DNA of 64,000 nt, taken from CAIUKV01 sp041659105. GTDB lineage: Bacteria; Actinomycetota; Acidimicrobiia; IMCC26256; PALSA-555. The notes under the pieces are model-generated. The model had not been told where the DNA came from, did not search any database, and saw only the letters and a program-made list of their open reading frames with translations. The position numbers were made by a program, and so were the translations under genes. The stretch lies in NCBI GenBank assembly GCA_041659105.1, contig JBAZYX010000004.1:16136-80135 (forward strand), written 5' to 3'. This document shows, piece by piece, positions 57,333 to 64,000 of this stretch (positions within the stretch are counted from its first letter, which is position 1; every line of letters begins with the position of its first letter).

Positions 57333-58225
57333 GGCCGACGGTCATCTGGCAGACACGGCCAGGACGCCGGCACAACGTCGAGCTCGACTACATCACCGAC
57401 CGGGTCACCGCGGCGCTCCCGGGCCGGCCCGAGGTGGTGTTCGACGACGCCCGGTTCGAGCGCGTCGCCGACGCCGCGGTGGTGGTCGTCTCGTGCGGGG
57501 ATCCCGATACCGCCGCGCGCGCCGCCGCGTACCTCGAGGGCTTCCCGCCGGGGAGCCGCATCGCGGTGATCCACCTGTCGGGCGAGACGCCGGGCCTGCC
57601 GGTTCCCTTCTACGCGCGGGCCGACCTCGTGCTGCGGAACTACTACGAGCCGCGGTTCGACGACGATCCCACGGTGCTGTGCCTCCCGCTCGGCTACAAC
57701 CGCGGCTTCTGGGACCGTCCGTCCCCGGTTCCGGTGCCCCCCGCGGTCGGCTTCGCCGACCGGACGCAGCTGTGGGCGTTCGTCGGCCAGCTGAAGTCCG
57801 ACCGCCCGAAGATGGTGCGCCAGCTCGCCAAGATCGACGCGCCGAGCTTCGTGCACCTCACGAGCGGGTGGATGTCGGACGACCAGCTTCCGATCGAGGA
57901 GGTGCACGCGGTCTACGAGCGGACGGTGCTCGTCCCGTGCCCGTTCGGGTGGCGGTCGCTCGACTCCTTCCGCGTGGTGGAGGCCCTCGAAGCGGGTGCG
58001 CTCCCGGTCGTCGTCGACCCGGACCGGTACTTCGAGCACGTGTTCCCGGGCCATCCCTTCGTCGTCGGCCGTTCGTGGCGGGACGCCCGCCGCCGGGTGG
58101 AGTCGATGCGTCGGTCCGGCGAGCTGGCCGATCGCTGGGGTCGGTGCGCCGTGTGGTATCCCGCCTTCTGGGCCGATCTGCACGCGACGTTGCGGGAGCG
58201 GTTCGCCGCGGTCTTCGGCGGGTGA
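57326..58225 (+). CDS. exostosin/GT47-like glycosyltransferase
   Basis: The 299-residue protein has the exostosin C-terminal pattern VPCPFGWRSLDSFRVVEAL followed by ALPVVVDPDRYFEHVF, and earlier LWAFVGQLKSDRPKMVRQL and LCLPLGYNRGF. These match the nucleotide-sugar domain of GT47 and exostosin-type enzymes. The TTG at 57326, overlapping the upstream stop by seven bases, is the most likely start because no ATG or GTG lies near the first strand (TVIWQTRPG). Donor is unknown. Confidence 0.75.
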   Translation: MVGPTVIWQTRPGRRHNVELDYITDRVTAALPGRPEVVFDDARFERVADAAVVVVSCGDPDTAARAAAYLEGFPPGSRIAVIHLSGETPGLPVPFYARADLVLRNYYEPRFDDDPTVLCLPLGYNRGFWDRPSPVPVPPAVGFADRTQLWAFVGQLKSDRPKMVRQLAKIDAPSFVHLTSGWMSDDQLPIEEVHAVYERTVLVPCPFGWRSLDSFRVVEALEAGALPVVVDPDRYFEHVFPGHPFVVGRSWRDARRRVESMRRSGELADRWGRCAVWYPAFWADLHATLRERFAAVFGG

Positions 58226-58246
58226 GCCCCGCCGATCCGCGGGGGA

Positions 58247-59080
58247 TCAGCGCGACCGCGCGGCTCGGATGCGGCGGCGGGCGCCGGCCGCGGCCCGGTA
58301 GAGGGCGGGCGGGACCCAGTCCCGGGCGACGTCCTTCGGTGAGTGCGAGGACGGTGGAGAACCCGTCACCACGAGCGCTTCGAGGTCCGTCACGACACAG
58401 CTCCGGGCCGACAGGTGCGGGTCGCGCTGCACGAGGTCGGCGACGGCCTCGGTCACCGGTCCGCTCGCACCCCAGGTCGCGTAGAGCTTCTTGGCGAACA
58501 CGATCGGACGGAGCGTGCCGTCGGCGATCAGGGGCCACACCGCGGCGGCCACGCCAGGGAAGAGGGGGTGGGTGACGTCGTCGAGCGCGATGACCGCGCC
58601 CTCGCACGCGACCGCGCGGCTGAGTTCGAGATCGCTGCGCACGTTCTCGTAGTCGTGGGCACCGTCGATGTGGACGATGCGGAACCGGCGCCCGCCGAGG
58701 CGCTCCGGAGTGAGCGCGCGCGACGGGCCCTCGTAGATCTCGGGGAGCCGGTGGTGGAATCGCAGGAGGTTGGTCTCGAACTGTCGGCGCGTCGGCTTCG
58801 GCGAGGCCCCCCAGGTCCGCCACGCCACGCTCTCCTTCGTGTTCTCGGCGTATTGGAAGAGGTCCGAGATCACGAGCTGCTCCGGCGGCTCGACGAGCGT
58901 GGCGAGCCACGCCGCGCTCCGGCCCATGAACGCGCCGATCTCCAGGATGTCGCCGCGGATGCCGCAGGTCGCCTGCGCAGCCGCCACGATCGAGAACAGG
59001 CGCGCGTCGTTGTCGTCGAACCACCCGGGGATCGCGCGTGCGATCGGGTGGAACGCGTCGATGGATCCGGGTGCGCTCAT
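58247..59080 (-). CDS. class I methyltransferase (Methyltransf_24 type)
   Basis: The 277-residue enzyme has motif I GDILEIGAFMGRSAAWLAT (about residues 43-61), the acidic VISDLFQ, and RIVHIDGAHDYENVRSDLEL with VALDDVTHPLFPGV-like ALDDVTHPL, the pattern of Methyltransf_24 enzymes common in glycan and natural-product loci. Family members O-methylate sugars or amides. CAGAAT on the minus strand lies six bases before the ATG at 59080, a variant of the leaderless -10. It is convergent with the exostosin-like gene. Confidence 0.82.
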   Translation of the reverse strand: MSAPGSIDAFHPIARAIPGWFDDNDARLFSIVAAAQATCGIRGDILEIGAFMGRSAAWLATLVEPPEQLVISDLFQYAENTKESVAWRTWGASPKPTRRQFETNLLRFHHRLPEIYEGPSRALTPERLGGRRFRIVHIDGAHDYENVRSDLELSRAVACEGAVIALDDVTHPLFPGVAAAVWPLIADGTLRPIVFAKKLYATWGASGPVTEAVADLVQRDPHLSARSCVVTDLEALVVTGSPPSSHSPKDVARDWVPPALYRAAAGARRRIRAARSR

Positions 59081-59172
59081 GGGCTCATTCTGCACCCGAG
59101 GGTCGCGTCTGCGCGGCGTGCGGGCGGGTGTCTCGCGTCGGCGTGCTCGGCGGCCCGGACGGCGGGGCCGAT

Positions 59173-59178
59173 TACCCT
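59173..59178 (+). promoter_or_regulatory. -10-like TACCCT, seven bases before fucosyltransferase start
   Basis: TACCCT is followed by seven bases and the GTG at 59186. No -35 is clear. Leaderless transcription is inferred. Confidence 0.5.
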
Positions 59179-59185
59179 GCCGCGC

Positions 59186-60088
59186 GTGGCAGGCCGGGAC
59201 CACAGCTATGTCGTCGTGGAGCTGCAGGGTCGGCTCGGCAACCAGCTCTTCCAGTTCGCCTCCGGATACGCCGTCGCGCGCAACCACGACGCCCGGCTGC
59301 TCTTCTCCGCCCACCGGGTGCCGCCCGAGGACCTCCTGCTTCCCGCGCTGATCGGCGATCGCTACCGAGAGCCCCGCGCGTCCGAGCTCCTGCGCGTGGG
59401 CGCCTGGAACCTCGACGGGCCCGGGGCCGGGCTCGTCCGGAGCGCGGCGTTCCGTGCAGCTCGCGGCGCGCGTCGGGTGCGCGGCGCGAGCGCGCCGAGC
59501 GTGGTCGTCTGGAACGACACCGGTCGCTTCCGGCCGGAGATCTTCGACGTCGATCTCCCCGTGCGACTGGTCGGCCACCTCCAGAGCGAGCGGTACTTCG
59601 CGCAGTACGCGGACGAGGTCGTCGCCGCCCTCGCGCTCCCGCCGGTTCCCCGAGCGCTGCTGCAGCTCGCGCGCCCGACGGTGGGCGTCTCGTTCCGACG
59701 GGGTGACTACAACACGCTGGGCTGGGCGTTGCCGTTGGCCTACTACGAGCGCGCGCTGGGGATCGTCGCGCAGCGGGTCGGGCCGGTGACGCTCGTGCTG
59801 TTCGGCGACGACCCGGAGTTCGTGGAGCTCGTCGGCCCCCGCTTGGCCGGGTTCGGAGACGTGGTGAACGCGCTCGAGCTCGGTGCCGATCCCGTCGCGC
59901 AGCTGAGCGCGCTCGCGCACTGCGACCACCAGGTGATCGCGAACTCGAGCTTCTCGTGGTGGGGAGCGTGGTTGGGCGACCGGCGCGGCCCGGCCGAGCG
60001 CGTCGTGGTGGCCCCGGCCGAGTTCGTGGGCGGTGACCGCGTCCCGCCGCGGTGGACGACGATCGAGACCGGCGTCCGCGAGATCTGA
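59186..60088 (+). CDS. GT11 alpha-1,2-fucosyltransferase-like enzyme
   Basis: The 300-residue enzyme has all three visible GT11 signatures: QGRLGNQLFQFASGYA at residues 14-29, VSFRRGDYNTLGW near 167, and ANSSFSWWGAWLG near 251. It would transfer L-fucose (or a similar 6-deoxyhexose) from a GDP sugar. No GDP-fucose synthesis genes are in the window, so the donor must come from elsewhere or differ. Its start follows a -10-like TACCCT by seven bases. It is divergent from the methyltransferase. Confidence 0.9.
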   Translation: MAGRDHSYVVVELQGRLGNQLFQFASGYAVARNHDARLLFSAHRVPPEDLLLPALIGDRYREPRASELLRVGAWNLDGPGAGLVRSAAFRAARGARRVRGASAPSVVVWNDTGRFRPEIFDVDLPVRLVGHLQSERYFAQYADEVVAALALPPVPRALLQLARPTVGVSFRRGDYNTLGWALPLAYYERALGIVAQRVGPVTLVLFGDDPEFVELVGPRLAGFGDVVNALELGADPVAQLSALAHCDHQVIANSSFSWWGAWLGDRRGPAERVVVAPAEFVGGDRVPPRWTTIETGVREI

Positions 60089-60130
60089 GCGTCCCGGTCG
60101 GGTCCCACCCGTTCCGCGCGAGCCGGGACG

Positions 60131-60136
60131 TAACGT
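60131..60136 (+). promoter_or_regulatory. -10-like TAACGT, eight bases before GT17-like gene start
   Basis: TAACGT is followed by eight bases and the GTG at 60145, in the 56-base gap after the fucosyltransferase gene. It fits the recurring leaderless pattern. Confidence 0.45.
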
Positions 60137-60144
60137 TGGGCGTC

Positions 60145-61119
60145 GTGGAGACGATCCGGCTGTTCGACGCCTTCTTGTTCGCCGAGCCGCACGAGACGGA
60201 GCTCCTGCTCGCGAAGCTCCACGTCGAGTCGGAGCTCGTCGAGGCGTGGGTGGTCGTGGAGAACTCGTACACGCCGAAGGGCGCGTGGAAGGGCACCTGC
60301 CTGCAGGGCATCCTCGACGCCGACCGCCGCTTCGATCCGTTCCGGGATCGCCTCCACGTCGTGACGCTCGATCGGAACTTCCGGGCCGAGTTCCGGCGTG
60401 CCTCGCGTGGCCGCCTCTCGCTCGCGTTCCGGACGGCGCTCCCGGGGTACGACGCCGCGGCGTACCGGACGCGCTACGCGGAAGCGCCCAACTGGTTCGC
60501 GGAGGGTCGCCAACGTGACGCGGCACTGCCGGTCGTCCGGGAGCTGGGGGGTGGCGACGGTTGGGTTCTGGCCACCGACTGCGACGAGATGCTCGACGCC
60601 TCGAATCCCGTCCGCCGCGACGCGCTCGTGCGCGCGGTGCGGTCGGGTGCTCCGTCGGTGAGCCTGCGCCGGCAGCGCTTCAACTACGACTTCGACAACT
60701 ACTGCCCGGCGCTGCGCTTCGTCCAGGGCGCGTCGGTCCGGCACCTGGACCAGCAGGGGCTGGGGATCGACGACGTGCGCAAGCGCCTGGGTGGGGTCGG
60801 CGCCGGACCCGAGGCGTGCGTGTACGAGTACTCGTACTGCTTCGATCGCGCGCACATCGAGCGGAAGCTCGCGACCTTCCCGCACCTCGACCCGGGGACG
60901 TCCACGATGCACCGCGCGCTCGACTGCAACCACGCGATGTTCGCCGTCCGCCCGAGCTGGGTCGACCCGGCGGTCTGGTACGAGCGGATCCCGCTCGAGC
61001 AGACGGGCGCACCCGGGTACGTGCTCGAGCACTTCGAGCGACTGCGCACCGGGGTGGTCGGCGAGGACTACGCAGCGAATCGGCGGCGCCACTACCCAGG
61101 TCTGTTCTCGGATCGGTGA
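60145..61119 (+). CDS. GT17-like glycosyltransferase
   Basis: The 324-residue enzyme resembles GT17 (beta-1,4-GlcNAc transferase III-like) proteins. It opens IRLFDAFLFAEPHETELLL with LVEAWVVVENSYTPKG, then WVLATDCDEMLDASNPV, where DCDE is the metal-binding motif. Later come RRQRFNYDFDNYC and KLATFPHLD. Such enzymes occur in a few bacterial glycan loci. Donor and acceptor are not known. The chain is complete at the family's usual bacterial length. Confidence 0.8.
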   Translation: METIRLFDAFLFAEPHETELLLAKLHVESELVEAWVVVENSYTPKGAWKGTCLQGILDADRRFDPFRDRLHVVTLDRNFRAEFRRASRGRLSLAFRTALPGYDAAAYRTRYAEAPNWFAEGRQRDAALPVVRELGGGDGWVLATDCDEMLDASNPVRRDALVRAVRSGAPSVSLRRQRFNYDFDNYCPALRFVQGASVRHLDQQGLGIDDVRKRLGGVGAGPEACVYEYSYCFDRAHIERKLATFPHLDPGTSTMHRALDCNHAMFAVRPSWVDPAVWYERIPLEQTGAPGYVLEHFERLRTGVVGEDYAANRRRHYPGLFSDR

Positions 61120-61137
61120 CGCCGAGGGTGTGCGTTC

Positions 61138-62013
61138 TCAGAGGTAGAGCGTCCTGGTCCGGATCGTGGCGACCACCCGGCCGCACCGGAGCCCGAGGTC
61201 GCGGCACCAGGTGCGGCGAGCCGCCGCGGGGCCGCCGAGCCGGTAGCAGTGGAGCACGAGCCGGCCCCAGGCGGCCGCCACCCGAGTCACCGGCTCACGT
61301 GGGAGCCCGGCCGGGCCGAACTTCTTCATGAGCGCGGGTTGACTCAGGCCGTAGCCGTACCACGTCCGCAGCGTGGCCCGGGCCGTCTCCGGCTCCCGGT
61401 AGTGCACGAACGCCTCGGGGGACTGCACGAGCGTGAACCCCTCCAGCTGGAGGCGCCACGCGAAGTCGATGTCCTCGCCGGTTCGGAGGGTCTCGTCGAA
61501 TCCGTCGATCGCGCCCCAGGTCGCGCGGTGGATCGCGGCGCTCGACGTCGACAGCGCGGGGAGGAACGCGAAGCCCGCCGTCCCGAACGGGGGCGGCGGG
61601 GCCGCCTCGGCGGGCGGGTCCCCCCGGAACCCGGCGGTCCCACCGGCGACGGCGTCGGCGGTGCCCAGCGCGGCGGCGAGGTGACGGACCCACGCGCGGT
61701 CGGCCACGTCGTCGGCGTCGCAGAGCAGCACGAGGTCGGACGACGCCGCGGCGATGCCGACGTTGCGGGCGTGCGCCGGTCCGGGCCGGTCGCCGGCGTC
61801 GACCACCCGCAGCCGCGGGATCCGATCGACCCAGGCGCGCGCCCGCTCCGCGGTGTCGTCGGTGGAGTCGTTGTCGGCCACGACGACCTCGATGGGGCCG
61901 CGGTAGTCCTGCTCGGCGAACGTGGCCAGCTGCGCGTCGATGGTCGCGGCGGCGTTGCGGGCCGGGATCACCACCGAGACCAACGGCGGCGGGTCGGGAT
62001 CGCCGGTGGTCAT
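61138..62013 (-). CDS. GT2-family glycosyltransferase
   Basis: The 291-residue GT-A enzyme reads VSVVIPARNAAATIDAQL, VVVADNDSTDDT, PGPAHARNVGIAAA and LLCDADDVAD (donor and metal binding), then AIDGFDETLRTGEDIDFAWR, which holds the catalytic acid region. This is a typical GT2 enzyme of polysaccharide loci. Its ATG overlaps the stop of the GT25 gene (ATGA), so the two are co-translated. Sugar specificity is unknown. Confidence 0.88.
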   Translation of the reverse strand: MTTGDPDPPPLVSVVIPARNAAATIDAQLATFAEQDYRGPIEVVVADNDSTDDTAERARAWVDRIPRLRVVDAGDRPGPAHARNVGIAAASSDLVLLCDADDVADRAWVRHLAAALGTADAVAGGTAGFRGDPPAEAAPPPPFGTAGFAFLPALSTSSAAIHRATWGAIDGFDETLRTGEDIDFAWRLQLEGFTLVQSPEAFVHYREPETARATLRTWYGYGLSQPALMKKFGPAGLPREPVTRVAAAWGRLVLHCYRLGGPAAARRTWCRDLGLRCGRVVATIRTRTLYL

Positions 62014-62783
62014 CGCGCCATCCGCGACGGCTTGGTCACACGGGCCCAGGCCTTCCCGGCGGTGATGACCGCCTTCTCCGCGAGGCCGCCCATCCCGCGG
62101 CCGTCGCCGGCCCGCGCCGTTCCCAGCTCCGAGCCGAAGTCGGCGTGCACGACCGGGCTCGGCTCGATCCCGTACACGCGCAGGCCCGCAGGTCGGCGCC
62201 GGTAGAGCAGCTCGTCGGCGGGCAGGCGGACGGGGTAGGCGACGTCGAGGGCGCGCCGGGCGCCCGATTCGTTGATCAGGTAGCACTGGGTGCCGAACGG
62301 GATGCGCGCGTAGGTGCACACGCGGTGGTCGCCGGTGAGCGCGGGTCGGTCGAGCGGTTCCGGCCCGGCGCTCGCGAACAGCGAGTGCAGGGTGACGACC
62401 TGCCAGTCGTCGGGGAGCGCGTCGCGGGCGACGAGCACGTCGACGAGCGCGGCCGTGGGCTGCACGTCGTCCTCCACCACGACGACCTCGGAGACGCCTG
62501 CCGCGAGCATCCGCTCGTAGACGCGGAGGTGCGACAGGGAGCACCCGACGTCGCCCGGGGTCATGTCGCGACCGATCGCGAACAGTGAGCGCCACCGCGA
62601 GTGCCGGCGGCGTTCGTCGGGGCTCAGCATCCGGCCGTCCACCGCGTCGAGCATCGTGAACGGAATGCCCAGCGTGGAGAACGCCTGCGTCACCGACTCC
62701 CGCCGGTCCTGCGCCCGCTCGAGGCTGATGACCCAGACGGGCGGGAGACCGCGCCCGCGGACGCGTGGGTCGGCGTGGTCCAC
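62010..62783 (-). CDS. GT25-family glycosyltransferase
   Basis: The 257-residue enzyme shows the GT25 pattern: PPVWVISLERAQDRRESV near the start, MTPGDVGCSLSHLRVYERML, VVVVEDDVQPT, and LHSLFAS with YLINESGARRAL later. GT25 enzymes add galactose or glucose in LPS and similar glycans. The GTG at 62783 follows TACGAT by eight bases on the minus strand. It is divergent from the small ORF at 62830 with 46 bases between starts. Confidence 0.87.
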   Translation of the reverse strand: MDHADPRVRGRGLPPVWVISLERAQDRRESVTQAFSTLGIPFTMLDAVDGRMLSPDERRRHSRWRSLFAIGRDMTPGDVGCSLSHLRVYERMLAAGVSEVVVVEDDVQPTAALVDVLVARDALPDDWQVVTLHSLFASAGPEPLDRPALTGDHRVCTYARIPFGTQCYLINESGARRALDVAYPVRLPADELLYRRRPAGLRVYGIEPSPVVHADFGSELGTARAGDGRGMGGLAEKAVITAGKAWARVTKPSRMAR

Positions 62784-62791
62784 GACCGTTC

Positions 62792-62822
62792 ATCGTAAGG
62801 GGACCGGACCGAGTCGTAGGAT
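62792..62822. promoter_or_regulatory. back-to-back -10-like elements TACGAT (minus) and TAGGAT (plus)
   Basis: TACGAT on the minus strand (62792-62797) is eight bases before the GTG at 62783. TAGGAT on the plus strand (62817-62822) is seven bases before the ATG at 62830. Both promoters fit in a 46-base gap, only possible if both transcripts are leaderless. Confidence 0.5.
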
Positions 62823-62829
62823 CGACTCG

Positions 62830-62985
62830 ATGTCGCGGCGGTCGCAGGTGAGACGAGCTCTCGGAGGATCGCCGAAGTGGGCTCGCTTCGCGGAGACGCA
62901 GGCGATCGACGACTCCCTGGGCCTGGGCACGTTCGCCGAGGTTCCGGCGACGCCCGTCGCGGTGTGGGCGTTCGCCCGCGGCTGA
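62830..62985 (+). CDS. 51-residue hypothetical protein, possibly leader or remnant
   Basis: The frame reads a basic start (MSRRSQVRRALGG) and then RFAETQAIDDSLGLGTFAEV and ATPVAVWAFARG, with no known domain. It begins seven bases after a TAGGAT -10-like element and ends six bases before the ATG of the GT2 gene at 62992, so it would be the first ORF of that transcript. It could be a small leader protein, a coupled upstream ORF or the end of a decayed gene. I cannot choose between these. Confidence 0.45.
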   Translation: MSRRSQVRRALGGSPKWARFAETQAIDDSLGLGTFAEVPATPVAVWAFARG

Positions 62986-62991
62986 CCGACG

Positions 62992-63930
62992 ATGGCCGAT
63001 CTGCACGCGAGCGTGATGGCGGTCGTGCTCACCTACGACGCGCCGGACGCGGCGCGCCGTTGCCTCGCGTCGATCCGCGAGCAGCACGCGGGCGTCGATG
63101 CCGTCCTCGTGGTCGACAACGCGAGCGAGCCGCCCTTCGTCACGGATCCGGCGGCGGGCTCGGGGGTGCGTGTGCTCCGACTGCTCGAGAACACCGGGCC
63201 GGCGGGTGGGTACGCGGCCGGGCTCCGCACGTTCCTCGCGTCCGACGCGAGCTGGGTGTGGCTGGTCGACGACGACTCCACCCCGCGACCCGGCGCGCTC
63301 GCGGCACAGCTCCGCGCCGCCGCGACCCGGACCGAGCCGACGGCCTTCCTCTCCACGATGGTCGACCGTGACACCGGCGCCGAGGCGAACACGCACGGCT
63401 GGTGCGGGGTGCTCATCCCACGCGTGATCGTGGAAGCGGTCGGTACGCCGATGGAGGCGCTCTTCTGGTGGGCGGAGGACACCGAGTACCTCCAGTGGCG
63501 CATCCCCCGCGCCGGCTTCGCGCTCGAGCGGTGCGACGACGCCGTGGTGGACGTGAGCCTCCGGCGGGCCGAGCGCGCGAAGCCAGCCTGGAAGTTCTAT
63601 TACGAGACCCGCAACCAGGTGTACTTCCGGCTGCGGGTGCAGCGGCAGCCGGCCGACGGTCCGCGCCGGCGCCACCTCACCGTGCGGGTCCGCTCCTGGC
63701 GCGCGGCCCGGACGGTGGCGAAGCTCGGAGGCCGGGCCGTGCTGCGCGAGCCCGACGGACGCGCCCGCAAGCTCGCGATGGTCGTGCGGGGCGCGGCCGA
63801 CGGCCTCCGGGGGCGGCTCGGCCGCACCGTCGCGGTCGACCTCGCCGACCGGCCCCTCGCGCCGGGAACGGGGCGGACGTCACCCGGGCGGGTCGATCCC
63901 GAGGAGCCGTTCGACCTCGACGAGGCGTGA
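62992..63930 (+). CDS. GT2-family glycosyltransferase (GlfT/rhamnosyltransferase-like)
   Basis: The 312-residue enzyme resembles the 22126 protein: MAVVLTYDAPDAARRCLASI, VLVVDNASEPP, LLENTGPAGGYAAGL, VWLVDDDSTPRPG, and FFWWAEDTEY-like ALFWWAEDTEYLQWRI. The GPAGG and DDD elements mark the GT2 group with galactofuranosyl- and rhamnosyltransferases. A C-terminal part of about 80 residues is basic and Arg-rich. It lies downstream of the 51-residue ORF. The two ends of the glycan locus thus carry similar GT2 genes. Confidence 0.86.
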   Translation: MADLHASVMAVVLTYDAPDAARRCLASIREQHAGVDAVLVVDNASEPPFVTDPAAGSGVRVLRLLENTGPAGGYAAGLRTFLASDASWVWLVDDDSTPRPGALAAQLRAAATRTEPTAFLSTMVDRDTGAEANTHGWCGVLIPRVIVEAVGTPMEALFWWAEDTEYLQWRIPRAGFALERCDDAVVDVSLRRAERAKPAWKFYYETRNQVYFRLRVQRQPADGPRRRHLTVRVRSWRAARTVAKLGGRAVLREPDGRARKLAMVVRGAADGLRGRLGRTVAVDLADRPLAPGTGRTSPGRVDPEEPFDLDEA

Positions 63931-63951
63931 CGTCCAGGATCCCGCCGCCGC

Positions 63952-63987
63952 GACCGCCGCGACCGCCGCGACCGCCGCGACCGCCGC
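63952..63987. repeat. four tandem 9-base copies at the window end
   Basis: GACCGCCGC occurs four times in a row, with a degenerate copy just before. The nine-base period keeps any reading frame. It may belong to the coding end of a gene outside the window; nothing else can be said. Confidence 0.8.
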
Positions 63988-64000
63988 GCGTCCGGCCGCC

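Noticed and set aside
20328..63930. A lipopolysaccharide locus, suggested by the Kdo genes and GT25
   Set aside because: No lipid A, heptose, core or Lpt genes are present, and the sorting signal, the DUF4012 protein and other features indicate a Gram-positive envelope.
63952..63987. Terminal 9-base repeats read as a CRISPR or integration site
   Set aside because: The copies are directly adjacent without spacers and simply continue a GC-rich periodic tract cut off by the window end.

Overview
The window is very GC-rich, densely coding DNA with many GTG starts and 4-base GTGA/ATGA gene overlaps. It also has an MprA/MprB-like two-component pair, an LAxTG-type sorting signal and no outer-membrane or lipid A genes. 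This points to an actinobacterium; class Acidimicrobiia is my best guess, but no rRNA gene or other taxonomic marker is present to prove it. I see no tRNA, rRNA, CRISPR array, insertion sequence or phage gene.

Positions 1-14900 are mostly housekeeping and accessory genes: the end of a PiT phosphate transporter with its DUF47 partner, an SDR oxidoreductase, three alpha/beta hydrolases, a gutted copper-ATPase pseudogene, a PqqD-like protein, the response regulator/histidine kinase pair, a methyltransferase, a secreted phospholipase C/acid phosphatase-type enzyme with a perfect hairpin terminator, and a three-gene operon (membrane protein, HTTM-like protein, FAD oxidoreductase). Positions 13977-22013 are a minus-strand block of two paralogous coiled-coil proteins, a proline-rich single-pass protein, two polytopic membrane proteins (one Wzy-like) and a Wzz/BY-kinase chain-length regulator.

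Positions 22126-63930 are a large surface-glycan locus. It holds about a dozen glycosyltransferases of different folds (GT2, GT4, GT8, GT11, GT17-like, GT25, exostosin/GT47-like, WbsX type, DUF115-like, KpsC-like), four intact sulfotransferases and one remnant, methyltransferases, a 2-oxoglutarate oxygenase and an epimerase with an altered active site. Inside it is a complete-looking CMP-Kdo pathway: KdsD (24899), a KdsB-KdsC fusion (39496) and a metal-type KdsA (40757). A second, parallel ulosonic-acid branch consists of a NeuA-like CMP-transferase fused to a KdsC-like phosphatase (53105) and a NeuB-like synthase that lacks the usual SAF domain (54313). The simplest reading is a sulfated acidic cell-wall glycan carrying two ulosonic acids, one Kdo and one nonulosonic acid (possibly Kdn). 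Known actinobacterial teichulosonic acids are the nearest precedent. No flippase, ABC exporter or intact initiating sugar-phosphate transferase lies in the window; the one WecA-like domain (46873) appears catalytically dead.

Three further patterns recur. (1) A -10-like hexamer (mostly TANNNT) lies 6-8 bases before many start codons, suggesting leaderless transcription. (2) Tiny ORFs run into main start codons (24866, 46828, 53086), and a sulfotransferase remnant runs into kdsB. (3) Gene remnants at 28215, 32163 and 39293 each resemble an intact gene elsewhere in the locus, showing repeated duplication and decay. Most gene calls rest on recognisable motifs; substrate assignments are inference.
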